Assembly (NCBI GenBank): GCA_937949615.1
Contig: CALEDQ010000034.1
Location: forward strand, 1 to 35,659
Direction of reading: 5' to 3'
DNA: 35,659 nucleotides
Source of the DNA: an uncultured bacterium
GTDB lineage: Bacteria; Muiribacteriota; Ozemobacteria; Ozemobacterales; Ozemobacteraceae
The translations under genes were made by a program, and so were the position numbers. The notes under the pieces were generated by a model. It searched no databases. It saw only the letters and a program-made list of their open reading frames with translations, and was not told where the DNA came from. Below, piece after piece: positions 25,901-33,022 of this stretch; within the stretch, counting starts at the first letter, position 1, and the number at the start of each line of letters is the position of its first letter.

Positions 25901-27753
25901 CCACCAAGGCTGATAACCTGATCGGGCGTCGGCACGTTGATAACCGAGAGTCGGCACTGACCGGGGTCAGCGTAGGTATATTCAAAGAAACCGGGGGCAC
26001 CGGCGGTGCCGTAGTTGTAGTCAGCGATATCCCATTTATTGTTGTTGTTACCGATTACAGCCGACCAGCTGGCAAGAATCTTTGTTGCCTGACTCAGGCC
26101 CTTGGCTTCAAGTTCTTCGGTACCGGCGATCGCCATATTGAACGGAACGTTATAATAACGAACGGCGAAATCCTTGCGGCCGATTTCGCGGATTTTACCG
26201 TAGCGACTCTGAAAAACTACCTTGCCATAACCCTGTTTATAGATCAAAAAACCTGGCCAGGTGCCGTCTCCAGTGTTTTTGACGCCCTTATGCAGATAAA
26301 TTGCTTCGTTCGGATCAAAGGTCGAGCGTGGGTCAAATTCAGCCGGGCTTTTTGCCGGGTGACTCATGGCGAAATACATGTTACCAAAACCATCAGCTTT
26401 GATATCGTCGATAACACTGTTCGGTTTGGCGCCAATAGTGCTCAAAATGCCACTGACCGGAATTGCCTGATAGCGTTCTTTGGAAATCGGCGAACCAGAC
26501 TTTTCCTTGCGTTCGAATTTGTAGACCATCTTACCGTTCTGGTCGTAGGCAAAAACGATACCGCCTTCCTGATTCCACTGATTTGATACGGCAACGGCAG
26601 AAATGTTCATGGCCGGAGCATTTACGCCGGTAGCCTGTTTGTACCAGTCTTTAATGACAGAAGTGCCAAGAGTATAAACATAGTCTGAATTGACATTGCG
26701 CATTGAAACGCCGATCCAGAGAGTGTCAGTATTATCGGGCAGACCGATGAGGGGGTTATCGGCCGCCGGGGTATATTTTGCATTATTCAGGGTTATTTCA
26801 GCCCCTGACTGGTATTTCGGACGTGCATAAAAATAGGTACGCGAAGGCTGAGACTTGATCGGTGGCATGAAAGCAAGGTCGTTGGTCATTTCATCAGCGA
26901 CGCCACTGCCTGAACCGCTGGCGCCACCGCAGCCGTCAAGACAGCCGGCAAAAATCTGGCGGGTAATTTTCTTGTCGTATGAAGTTGCAACGATTTTCCC
27001 GATCGTGTTGGTATAAACGGGAGCATCGAGGTTCGGGTTATTGGGAGCCCAGGTGAAAAGCTTCCAGTTGTGGGCCTTGCCTTCTTCCTTGTCACCAAAC
27101 ACGACATAAAACGTACCGAAACTGCCCACAGCGCCAGCGGTTTTCCAGCTTGAATACCAGGAGCCGTTGGGAATTTCATACCAGTTACGTCCATCGTATT
27201 TATCAAGGGTCAATGCCCCGGTGAAGGTCGGAAGAGGGTTGCCCGCCGGTGCTGAAATCGAGGTGCCTGGCCCGGCAGATTTCGGTCTGGAACCACTACC
27301 GGAAACGGTACGGCCGGCAGGGCCGACGCGGTAAACATTTGATCCCGCTCCCCAGCTGCGGTGATCATAATGAAAGTAGGCATGGTAGCCCCAGTCGGAA
27401 TGGGCGGCAGAAACACCGTCGAGAACCTGCCTTTTAAGATTGGAGCTGAGCATGGTAAAACCAGACTCAACCTCTTCGGTGAAGGTATAAATATTGCGAT
27501 TCAGATCGACCGCGAACGAAAAGGTGTTATTAGGTGTAAACAGATGCTTTGACGGGTCAAAGTATTTGTCTTTTTCGGGGTTGTTGAGGCGAAAAACCCC
27601 TTTCATTGCGACCGGCCCCTGGCCGATCAGCAGATAGCATTCCCCGTTGCGCTCATACTCTGGTGCAAGCGCAAAGGCAGCTGGTGACAACAGCAGTATT
27701 GCCGCCAGCATCAGCCCCGCCATTCTCAGGATCCTTGCATAACTGTTAATCAT
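22924..27753 (-). CDS. Giant secreted protein of unknown function, last gene of a pilin cluster
   Basis: A 1609-residue protein with a clear signal peptide (hydrophobic residues about 11-28, ending SPAAFALA). No family is recognised. The body is rich in aromatic, Gly, Asn and Thr residues, as in beta-rich extracellular proteins. An acidic stretch near residues 671-690 (DPTDPDASPDWDKDGRHGG) resembles a calcium-binding loop. Only a few cysteines are visible. AGGAGGGG precedes the ATG. It follows three prepilin-like genes and an OmpH-like gene in the same orientation with tight spacing. By position and size it could be an analogue of PilY1, the pilus-tip adhesin encoded after minor pilins, but no PilY1 domain is visible, so this is inference. 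It could equally be a surface or S-layer-associated protein. Confidence 0.85.
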   Translation of the reverse strand: MINSYARILRMAGLMLAAILLLSPAAFALAPEYERNGECYLLIGQGPVAMKGVFRLNNPEKDKYFDPSKHLFTPNNTFSFAVDLNRNIYTFTEEVESGFTMLSSNLKRQVLDGVSAAHSDWGYHAYFHYDHRSWGAGSNVYRVGPAGRTVSGSGSRPKSAGPGTSISAPAGNPLPTFTGALTLDKYDGRNWYEIPNGSWYSSWKTAGAVGSFGTFYVVFGDKEEGKAHNWKLFTWAPNNPNLDAPVYTNTIGKIVATSYDKKITRQIFAGCLDGCGGASGSGSGVADEMTNDLAFMPPIKSQPSRTYFYARPKYQSGAEITLNNAKYTPAADNPLIGLPDNTDTLWIGVSMRNVNSDYVYTLGTSVIKDWYKQATGVNAPAMNISAVAVSNQWNQEGGIVFAYDQNGKMVYKFERKEKSGSPISKERYQAIPVSGILSTIGAKPNSVIDDIKADGFGNMYFAMSHPAKSPAEFDPRSTFDPNEAIYLHKGVKNTGDGTWPGFLIYKQGYGKVVFQSRYGKIREIGRKDFAVRYYNVPFNMAIAGTEELEAKGLSQATKILASWSAVIGNNNNKWDIADYNYGTAGAPGFFEYTYADPGQCRLSVINVPTPDQVISLGGKKSFLDIIGPYLNTIPMPNTLARSTAQNVGLISPMPSSLSPDKLYFFMVENYPLPDGTQDPTDPDASPDWDKDGRHGGFITSIVNPESSTKGGKVFYRWRTWLVEDLYGNPVCKALEPKPPINTNTGMNHYHYFYSPVPGKYIMTCQVLYDWYDYDLLTFGSTIDDLPTVLRKGEKALPVKSGSYDQYSGVDALNAIMLKPEFKFMTASASTYLGQILEGSDTTFAMVPIVVSGNVPPQSNTLETARIQRCDVVPSLDSGTKAYLKDNTYWHPQTGAQPTGGFHGLEAGKSYYWRMDVASQTNLFFDVSKSNDTNPASKNFNYVAAKLMEDKGVNPDGSEKNPFYVNRKPEFQFMNKVGDVRWAANSKIRVTAHLEYKVPKAGGGYEVQKKFLIQDNSKPGEPMEVTVKPESTVFSVNSPIVTQTGGDLPPTDPTEATLVITMRRMFEYDMYIKVWNGTEWIVSTFITLPKDMVLESKTTVKIIDMQQPRILYAETNPNNLFGETGNDLAVGVGPAGKANPAQVRMAFSDNNPWEAVDNELGITNKATYDANRLHNVSTQSQINSLIASGKPSAQLNLKPVFAKLLNRKIRLAFETSSRDAAGRYLKARAGLNFDTLYSHYYTKNAAGAVVENNQRLQKESQTFSETAANGNISYFAKVFYKVPLNFICVGNGGSLKIPAGYANNTPGYYDAVAKTIKPYEFYLEVTDSSGNKLAETPLNLVLHVRDNMPPNPYGIMTELKDNTVSYFPLMLKAARAAGVPVSKYSDYSFKNLTKTTFDENFSDLSSTWAADATADGYINGKVGYYQSLKSMGDQIVAPFNDSAYTKQIDNVTGNGTSFLPPRFVEDNVEVVFQVGVSDNAGIATATLTFNYFDSIGAEKSRSISAGWNSTSVASGKIASTTSQATAVFRGAEAQFPMAIPVKIIASDNARDWDFYTAGSLADINNPWSTWKWGAPQIGGNTFKTRTYKTSVPVYGSNLIIRTLDKTIRNQ

Positions 27754-27784
27754 AAACCCCTCCTGTTTCTTGAGGAAAACCCGC

Positions 27785-28747
27785 TCAGTTAAGATTAACT
27801 GACTGAATTACCGCGTTACCAATGTTTGGATCGATTTTATAGGCCTTGAAGATCGCAGCCAGAACTTCGGCAGTCAGATCGACGCCACCGATAAAAACGT
27901 CATTGTCGAGCATTACCGATTTAAAAGGCTCAAGAATCTTGTCGCCATGGCTCAGCCAGTTGGCGGCCATACTGGTGACATTGCCATAATAACCGCCAAT
28001 AGCGGCAGAATCGTTGGCAATCTCTCGCGGAAATGGAATGCTGAAGATTCTGCCATAATCGAGATCGGGCGGCACGACGCTTTCGCGGGTTCTGGCAAGA
28101 ACGCTGCTCAAACTGGTATTGAGAACCACCTGAACATTTTTCTGGGTGGCGATCTGCTGGGTGTATTGCCGTATTTCACCAATGATCGCAGTGAATTTTT
28201 TACGGGTTTCATCGGGATCGGTAAAACCAACCGTGTAGGCAATGCGGCTCAGACGATCATATTTCTCTTCGGCAGTGGCAAGCTGAGCACCGAGAGCCGT
28301 CAGTTTCGCCTGATAAGAAGCTTCAGCCTTGCTCTGATCGACACGGAATTCCTGTTTTCTGACGGCAGCCGGGCCGGTTGCCAGCTGGTCGATGCCATCG
28401 GTATAGCGGGCCGAAAGCTCTTCCATCTGCCGGTTATAATTACGGTGAGTTTCCTGCAGGCGGCCTTGCAGAGATTTGATCGTTGCGGTCAGCTCATCGA
28501 GAGCGGCCTGATGCTGACTGGCTTTCTGCTGCATCTGCTGCTGAGGCACCTTTCCGGTGTCTACCTTAAAAGCCTGGCGCTCAACATCATACGAAGTCAT
28601 GACCGGGTGCAACAAAACCACGGCTCTAAGATTTATTTTACCGACATAGGCAATATCTCTGCTGCGCTGGGCCAACACAACAGTTGAAGCAGCAAACAGC
28701 AGAACAGCTAATACAACTGAAAGGCGTAACTTTAGACCCGGATTCAT
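27785..28747 (-). CDS. OmpH/Skp-like periplasmic coiled-coil protein (paralogue 3)
   Basis: A 320-residue protein with a signal peptide (VVLAVLLFAASTVVLA). It has the OmpH/Skp plan: a short strand after the signal (DIAYVGKINLRAVVLLHPVMTSYD), a long predicted coiled coil (about residues 70-200) and a terminal strand region (KNVQVVLNTSLSS). A further 100 or so C-terminal residues go beyond classical Skp. Skp chaperones outer-membrane proteins in the periplasm. The LLHPVMTSYD motif recurs in the two related genes upstream. It lies 12 bp after the PilX-like gene and 31 bp before the giant secreted protein, so it may be the dedicated chaperone of one of them. That is inference. Confidence 0.72.
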   Translation of the reverse strand: MNPGLKLRLSVVLAVLLFAASTVVLAQRSRDIAYVGKINLRAVVLLHPVMTSYDVERQAFKVDTGKVPQQQMQQKASQHQAALDELTATIKSLQGRLQETHRNYNRQMEELSARYTDGIDQLATGPAAVRKQEFRVDQSKAEASYQAKLTALGAQLATAEEKYDRLSRIAYTVGFTDPDETRKKFTAIIGEIRQYTQQIATQKNVQVVLNTSLSSVLARTRESVVPPDLDYGRIFSIPFPREIANDSAAIGGYYGNVTSMAANWLSHGDKILEPFKSVMLDNDVFIGGVDLTAEVLAAIFKAYKIDPNIGNAVIQSVNLN

Positions 28748-28759
28748 TCTTTTCCCCCG

Positions 28760-29257
28760 TTATTTATTGAGCTTTCTTTCGAGTGATACAAGCCTGACGG
28801 CTTCTTTGGCGATGTTACGGCCATACTGGTCGGTGTAGGCAGCCCCGGCCTGAATGAACAGCGCCTCGGTCTTCCATTTATCGTTGGTCAGAATGGCCAT
28901 GCTGGCCAGCTGAATATTGATCGGAACAGCATTGAATGAAGAGTTGGAATCACTGAAATTATTGATCGTGAATTCGGGAGCGTTGATAGTAAAAGATCTC
29001 AGATATTGCGGCTGACCTTTTTTGGCTGCTTCCCAGCAGGCATAGAAGTCGGCGGGATAAAGCTGAAACTTCAGCAGCGCCAGTTCTGTCAGACCATGGG
29101 CCAGATAATCGAGTTTAATTCTTTCGTCGATCTGAATAGTCTGCGGTTTCGAGGCACGGGTCATCGAACTGTAGGCAATAGCCATCTGCAACAGTACCAC
29201 TGCAAAGACCAGAGCGAGAATCAAAGCCATACCTCTGCGATTATCGGTATTTTTCAT
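28760..29257 (-). CDS. PilX-like minor pilin or pilus assembly protein
   Basis: A 165-residue protein beginning MKNTDNRRGMALILALVFAVVLLQMAIAYSSM: a short positive leader ending in glycine, then a hydrophobic helix, as in PilX/GspK-type minor pilins that lack the canonical glutamate at +5. The rest has no recognised domain. GGAG lies 8 nt before the ATG and only 3 nt separate it from the PilV-like stop. Order and type match the third minor pilin of a pilVWX set. A general secretion pseudopilin is an alternative. Confidence 0.72.
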   Translation of the reverse strand: MKNTDNRRGMALILALVFAVVLLQMAIAYSSMTRASKPQTIQIDERIKLDYLAHGLTELALLKFQLYPADFYACWEAAKKGQPQYLRSFTINAPEFTINNFSDSNSSFNAVPINIQLASMAILTNDKWKTEALFIQAGAAYTDQYGRNIAKEAVRLVSLERKLNK

Positions 29258-29260
29258 GGG

Positions 29261-29806
29261 TTATCTCCGGATCTTTGCCTTATGGGAAGCGAGAGTATAG
29301 AACTTATTGGCCTTGCTTCCTTTGTCCTGCCAGGTGACGGTAAGAACATATTTGTGATAAACATTTGTAAAATTGATATTCTGGTTAGTCCAGCCCCAGT
29401 TGGCCGGGGTATTCGGCTGCTCACCCTTAGCAAAAGGATCATAGGTGGGAACCTGAAAAGTTACCGGCACATCAGAGACATCGAGTTGAGAAGTAAACTG
29501 CACCCCGTCGATCGTTTCGGGCCCGAGAATCAGGTTGATCGAACCGGCAGCAGCGTTGCTCTTGAGAGTTTTAGCGGTCGCACCACCATACGTACCCACT
29601 GAAATAGAAGTAAAAGGAAACTGCAAAGCGCGGTTGAGTTTCTCCTGACAGAGATTAACGGCCTTGATGGTTCGATCGTCCTTGTCGGTCGCTTTGATAG
29701 ATGTGCCCATAACCCCGATGATCGGAATGAAAGCCGATGCCAGCAGCGCCATCGCCAGCATCACCTCGGTTAAAGTCATACCTGTACTTCTGTTAATGGT
29801 TTTCAT
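29261..29806 (-). CDS. PilV/GspI-like prepilin
   Basis: A 181-residue protein with a type IV prepilin leader MKTINRSTG followed by MTLTEVMLAMALLASAFIPIIGVM. Cleavage is expected after the glycine, leaving N-terminal Met and Glu at +5. The body after residue 40 resembles PilV/GspI minor pilins (KAVNLCQEKLNRAL). GGAGG precedes the ATG, which overlaps the PilW-like stop by 1 bp, indicating tight coupling. It is expected to be inserted in the inner membrane and processed by a prepilin peptidase not present in this window. Confidence 0.82.
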   Translation of the reverse strand: MKTINRSTGMTLTEVMLAMALLASAFIPIIGVMGTSIKATDKDDRTIKAVNLCQEKLNRALQFPFTSISVGTYGGATAKTLKSNAAAGSINLILGPETIDGVQFTSQLDVSDVPVTFQVPTYDPFAKGEQPNTPANWGWTNQNINFTNVYHKYVLTVTWQDKGSKANKFYTLASHKAKIRR

Positions 29807-30606
29807 CAGAAGCCTCCAAGAGCGAACGACTGCATCGGAACAGCCATGTCGAGTTTAGCCTGAACCCCGTGATCGACAAAAGTTTCCGGGTGTTTCGGGT
29901 TCTGCAGGCGAATCTTGATGCCAATGACCTTGTCGGTTTCACCGCCAACGGCGGCCGGATCGGCAAGCCCCCATGAAATCGTTGCTGAAGCGACGTCGGT
30001 AAGCTTATAGGTATAAGGGACAGTTCCGAGCCCAAAATTCTGAGGGCTGTTGCTGAAACGATCGTTAAAATTGGTGAAAGCCGCCGGGTTCGGTTTGAAA
30101 TTAGCGGTGGTGTTGAAATAATCGACGCCACCGAATGCCACATCCTGTGTATTGGCATGCAAATGCAGGGTGTAAAGATTTTTTTCTGCCGGAACTGCCA
30201 TCAGACAGTGATAAACAAGAACACCCTTGTTGGCAGCAGCCAGATATGTCGTATCTGGTTTGGCAACTGTAAAAACCATCATTCGGCGATTTGCGGTAAT
30301 CTTGGCAACCTGCGTATTGTTATTAAGAGTCAGAAACGTGCATGGCGAGACCGTAATCTGGTTTGCCGCCGTGGGGTTGATCGAAGTGGCATTCGCCGCC
30401 TGCTCGATACGTTCTTTAAGAATGGCGAGAAATCTTTCAGCCTCTTTCTGGCGCGTCAGCTTCCAGCTGCCGGTCAGAAACATATTGCTGCCCATTCGAT
30501 AAAAAGCAAAAAGCCCGACCGTGAACAGCGAAAACACGGCACTGGCAATCATTATCTCGATAAGGGTAAATCCTGCTACCCGCTTTTTCAGTATCTGAGA
30601 ATTCAT
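29806..30606 (-). CDS. PilW/GspJ-like prepilin
   Basis: A 266-residue protein starting MNSQILKKRVAGFTLIEIMIASAVFSLFTVGLFAFYRMGSNMF: a basic leader ending in Gly, FTLIE with Glu at +5, and a long hydrophobic helix, a textbook class III prepilin signal. The open frame extends to 30777, but the leader places the true start at 30606, with GGGAG about 10 nt upstream. The C-terminal part (Asn- and Thr-rich, strands) is typical of larger minor pilins such as PilW or GspJ. First of three consecutive prepilin-like genes. Confidence 0.82.
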   Translation of the reverse strand: MNSQILKKRVAGFTLIEIMIASAVFSLFTVGLFAFYRMGSNMFLTGSWKLTRQKEAERFLAILKERIEQAANATSINPTAANQITVSPCTFLTLNNNTQVAKITANRRMMVFTVAKPDTTYLAAANKGVLVYHCLMAVPAEKNLYTLHLHANTQDVAFGGVDYFNTTANFKPNPAAFTNFNDRFSNSPQNFGLGTVPYTYKLTDVASATISWGLADPAAVGGETDKVIGIKIRLQNPKHPETFVDHGVQAKLDMAVPMQSFALGGF

Positions 30607-30667
30607 AAATAGACAATCTCCCGGAGGAATATACGCAATTTGGATGCCAGCGGCATAAAACCGCAGG

Positions 30668-31594
30668 TTACTGACCGTTCTGCTTTTTTTCAGGCCGGTC
30701 CATTTCGTCAATCTTGTGAATAACCGATTCAACAACCTTGAATACTTCAGAATCCACTTTGTGGTTATCGTAAACAATCTTCATGACCCGTGCCAGAATG
30801 CATTCCCCGCCTGAAAGAACGAGCGGGTAAGGCCTGATCGGCAAAAGATTGACCGCATCGGGGAAGCGTGTCAGTTCAAGCCAGTTGATCAGCTCGCGGG
30901 AAGGGGGCGCTGAATCTGAAGGATGCGCCAGATGTTCCTTTGCCAGAAAAGCGTAGAACAACGAAAAATTGATACCAGGAATACCCTGGCCGAACATTTC
31001 ACCAGCCTGATAGCGGACCGGGTAGCCATAAGGCACCGGAACGGTCGTATTGAGAACCAAAGTATAACTGCCCTCGGCAGCAACTTTTCTGACTGCCGCA
31101 AGAATTTCGGCTTCGATTTCGGCCAGATATCTGCGGGTGGTTGCCGGGTCGGTCAGATCCGGGCAGGCGGCAGCAAGTTCACTGTCAGAGATTAGCCCGC
31201 GCAGGCGCTCTTCTTCGACAGAGATTAATTCGAGTTCTTTTTGGGCAGCTTCACGCTCTGCCGTAATCGTTGAGGAAAAAAGCGCAATCTGCATAGATTT
31301 GCGCCGATCGAGCTCGGTGAGCTGCTGCTGAAGCTGCTGTAGCTCTTCCAGTGCGGTTGTTGCCGATGCCGAATTTTTCAGTTTTGCAACTGCCTCATCG
31401 AAAGCTTCGCGGGGCAAACCTGGCTCGACCTTGAAGAACCCCATGCGGTCAAAATCGAACAGCGACATGCGCGGGTGCAGACTGACGGCCATGCTAAGAT
31501 CTATGGTAGCAACTCCGGCAGCAGCAACGGAGAACGGCAAAAACATTACCGCCACAAGCAGCAGCAAAATCGGCAAATCAGTGTTTTTTCGCAT
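30668..31594 (-). CDS. OmpH/Skp-like periplasmic protein (paralogue 2)
   Basis: A 308-residue protein with signal peptide MRKNTDLPILLLLVAVMFLPFSVAAA, then VATIDLSMAVSLHPRMSLFDFD, the same strand and HPxM motif as its two paralogues. A glutamine- and glutamate-rich coiled coil spans about residues 75-170 (LEELQQLQQQLTELDRRK). The strand GSYTLVLNTTVPVPYG follows, then a C-terminal extension. The frame is open from 31645, but GAGAGG six nt before the ATG at 31594 and the signal peptide support that start. It overlaps the upstream OmpH-like gene by 17 bp. Confidence 0.72.
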   Translation of the reverse strand: MRKNTDLPILLLLVAVMFLPFSVAAAGVATIDLSMAVSLHPRMSLFDFDRMGFFKVEPGLPREAFDEAVAKLKNSASATTALEELQQLQQQLTELDRRKSMQIALFSSTITAEREAAQKELELISVEEERLRGLISDSELAAACPDLTDPATTRRYLAEIEAEILAAVRKVAAEGSYTLVLNTTVPVPYGYPVRYQAGEMFGQGIPGINFSLFYAFLAKEHLAHPSDSAPPSRELINWLELTRFPDAVNLLPIRPYPLVLSGGECILARVMKIVYDNHKVDSEVFKVVESVIHKIDEMDRPEKKQNGQ

Positions 31595-32258
31595 CAGAAA
31601 CCTCTCTATCTGCAGAGTACAGAATCGGCTGATCGGTTTTTTCAAACATCAGAGCGATTTTTCCGGCCTGTGCCAGATATTTTTCGAGAACTTCACCGTT
31701 ACGACTGAAGAAAAACCGCCGCAGATCGTTGTCGGCAAGCAAAGGTGGTGTAGCAGCAAATCTCGGCAACTTATTGAGAAGCAGAGCACCGGTCGCAGTT
31801 TCAGGCAGAACTGTTTCATGATAAATCCGGCCGGCAATCTCAAGAAGCTTGTCATACCCTGGCACGCCTTTGTCCGCCAGCAGCGACTGCTCAGTCTGCA
31901 GCCTCGCTTTCAACTCTGCGAGCCTGCGGTCAATCTGACCGATTTTTTCCCAGGTCAGAGCTTCGGTCGAAGCCTCACCCGAATTCATTGCCGCAAGCAC
32001 CAGCTCTGACTTTTCACTCTCGCAATCGGCAATCTCGGCCGTAATCGATGCGACACGTTTTTGCAGATTCTCAACAGGTATAATTTCGCTTTTTGTCTCT
32101 TTAAATCGCCCGGTTTCCGGGTCATACTTCCGCATCAGCGGATGTTTCTGCAAAAGCCGCTCAAAATCAACCGCCCGGAAGGTTTCGCCGGAAACCAGCA
32201 GGGGTACGGCAGCGACAAAAAAACTTAACATCTGCAAAATATTTTTACGCTGTCTCAT
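31578..32258 (-). CDS. Short OmpH/Skp-like periplasmic protein (paralogue 1)
   Basis: A 226-residue protein with signal peptide (ILQMLSFFVAAVPLLVSG), the motif FRAVDFERLLQKHPLMRKYDPETGRFK and a coiled coil (about residues 60-130, LQKRVASITAEIADCESEK...). It is shorter than the other two and its terminal strand region is less clear. It overlaps the preceding gene by 4 bp (ATGA) and the following one by 17 bp, so the three are translationally coupled. The OmpH-like assignment rests on architecture and the shared HPxMxxYD motif, not on a database match. Confidence 0.62.
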   Translation of the reverse strand: MRQRKNILQMLSFFVAAVPLLVSGETFRAVDFERLLQKHPLMRKYDPETGRFKETKSEIIPVENLQKRVASITAEIADCESEKSELVLAAMNSGEASTEALTWEKIGQIDRRLAELKARLQTEQSLLADKGVPGYDKLLEIAGRIYHETVLPETATGALLLNKLPRFAATPPLLADNDLRRFFFSRNGEVLEKYLAQAGKIALMFEKTDQPILYSADREVSDAKKH

Positions 32259-32980
32259 TCTGGCAGCTCCGGAAAATCAAACCTGTAAGGGTCAACGACG
32301 AGATCGGGGCGGCGCTTGAGAATTCTCTGACTCAACAGCGCTTCAACATAAGAATGATCTTCGTAAATGCTGAATCGGTTCTTCTGAACCGGGTATGCCG
32401 AAAAAGAAAGAATTCGACCTGGCACCGGCAGCTGGTAAAAAATCAGCGAAAGCCAGCTTATACCGTTGGTTTCCTGTGCCCACGGAGTTTTTGTATCAGG
32501 ATGAACGGCTCTGATACGCCCGGACTGCTGAATAACCAGCTGCATGCAGCCAAAAGCAGAACTCTGGTCGGCAAAAAGAGCAACTTTAATATAACTGTTA
32601 TCTGAACCAACAATCAGCGGGCCTTCACCGGGGCAATAGTTTTCGCGGGCCATTGCGATCAATGATGGCCCTGAATCGAAGGCTGCCCATGGCAGGCGGG
32701 CCGCCCTGTCTGCAAAAAGAGGCAAAAAGGCCGGAGCGACTGCACTGATAAAATTATGCGAGCCAACCCAGAAAACCCTGGCAAAACTGGCCTGTTCAAG
32801 TCTGGTAGCCGCAACATCGAGCTCGGCCAGTGGAAAAAATGGCACAGGAACCGGTATTTTCCGGTAAAAGATCAGCTTCCAGTCGTGCAAAGCAAGACTG
32901 CAGGCCTGCACAGTCTGACCGCAAAAAACGGCTGCCAGCACCAGAGCGAAGATTGTTACAAGCATTCTGTTATGTCGCAT
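32255..32980 (-). CDS. Secreted protein of unknown function
   Basis: A product of about 241 residues with signal peptide MRHNRMLVTIFALVLAAVFCGQTVQA. The remainder (LHDWKLIFYRKIPVPVPFFPLAELDVAATRLEQ...) is not recognised; it contains several Pro-rich and aromatic stretches and no obvious metal or catalytic motif. The open frame can be read from a TTG at 33019, directly after the pbpC stop, but the ATG at 32980 places the basic n-region correctly. No strong Shine-Dalgarno was seen for either start. It links pbpC to the OmpH/pilin genes, with a 4-bp overlap to the next gene. Confidence 0.65.
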   Translation of the reverse strand: MRHNRMLVTIFALVLAAVFCGQTVQACSLALHDWKLIFYRKIPVPVPFFPLAELDVAATRLEQASFARVFWVGSHNFISAVAPAFLPLFADRAARLPWAAFDSGPSLIAMARENYCPGEGPLIVGSDNSYIKVALFADQSSAFGCMQLVIQQSGRIRAVHPDTKTPWAQETNGISWLSLIFYQLPVPGRILSFSAYPVQKNRFSIYEDHSYVEALLSQRILKRRPDLVVDPYRFDFPELPE

Positions 32981-33022
32981 AAGTTGAGAATACCATGTAT
33001 TCCCTGATTGCGACAACAATCT

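Noticed and set aside
30607..30777. Upstream extension of the PilW-like gene
   Set aside because: The prepilin leader fixes the start at 30606; the extra 57 residues would bury it.
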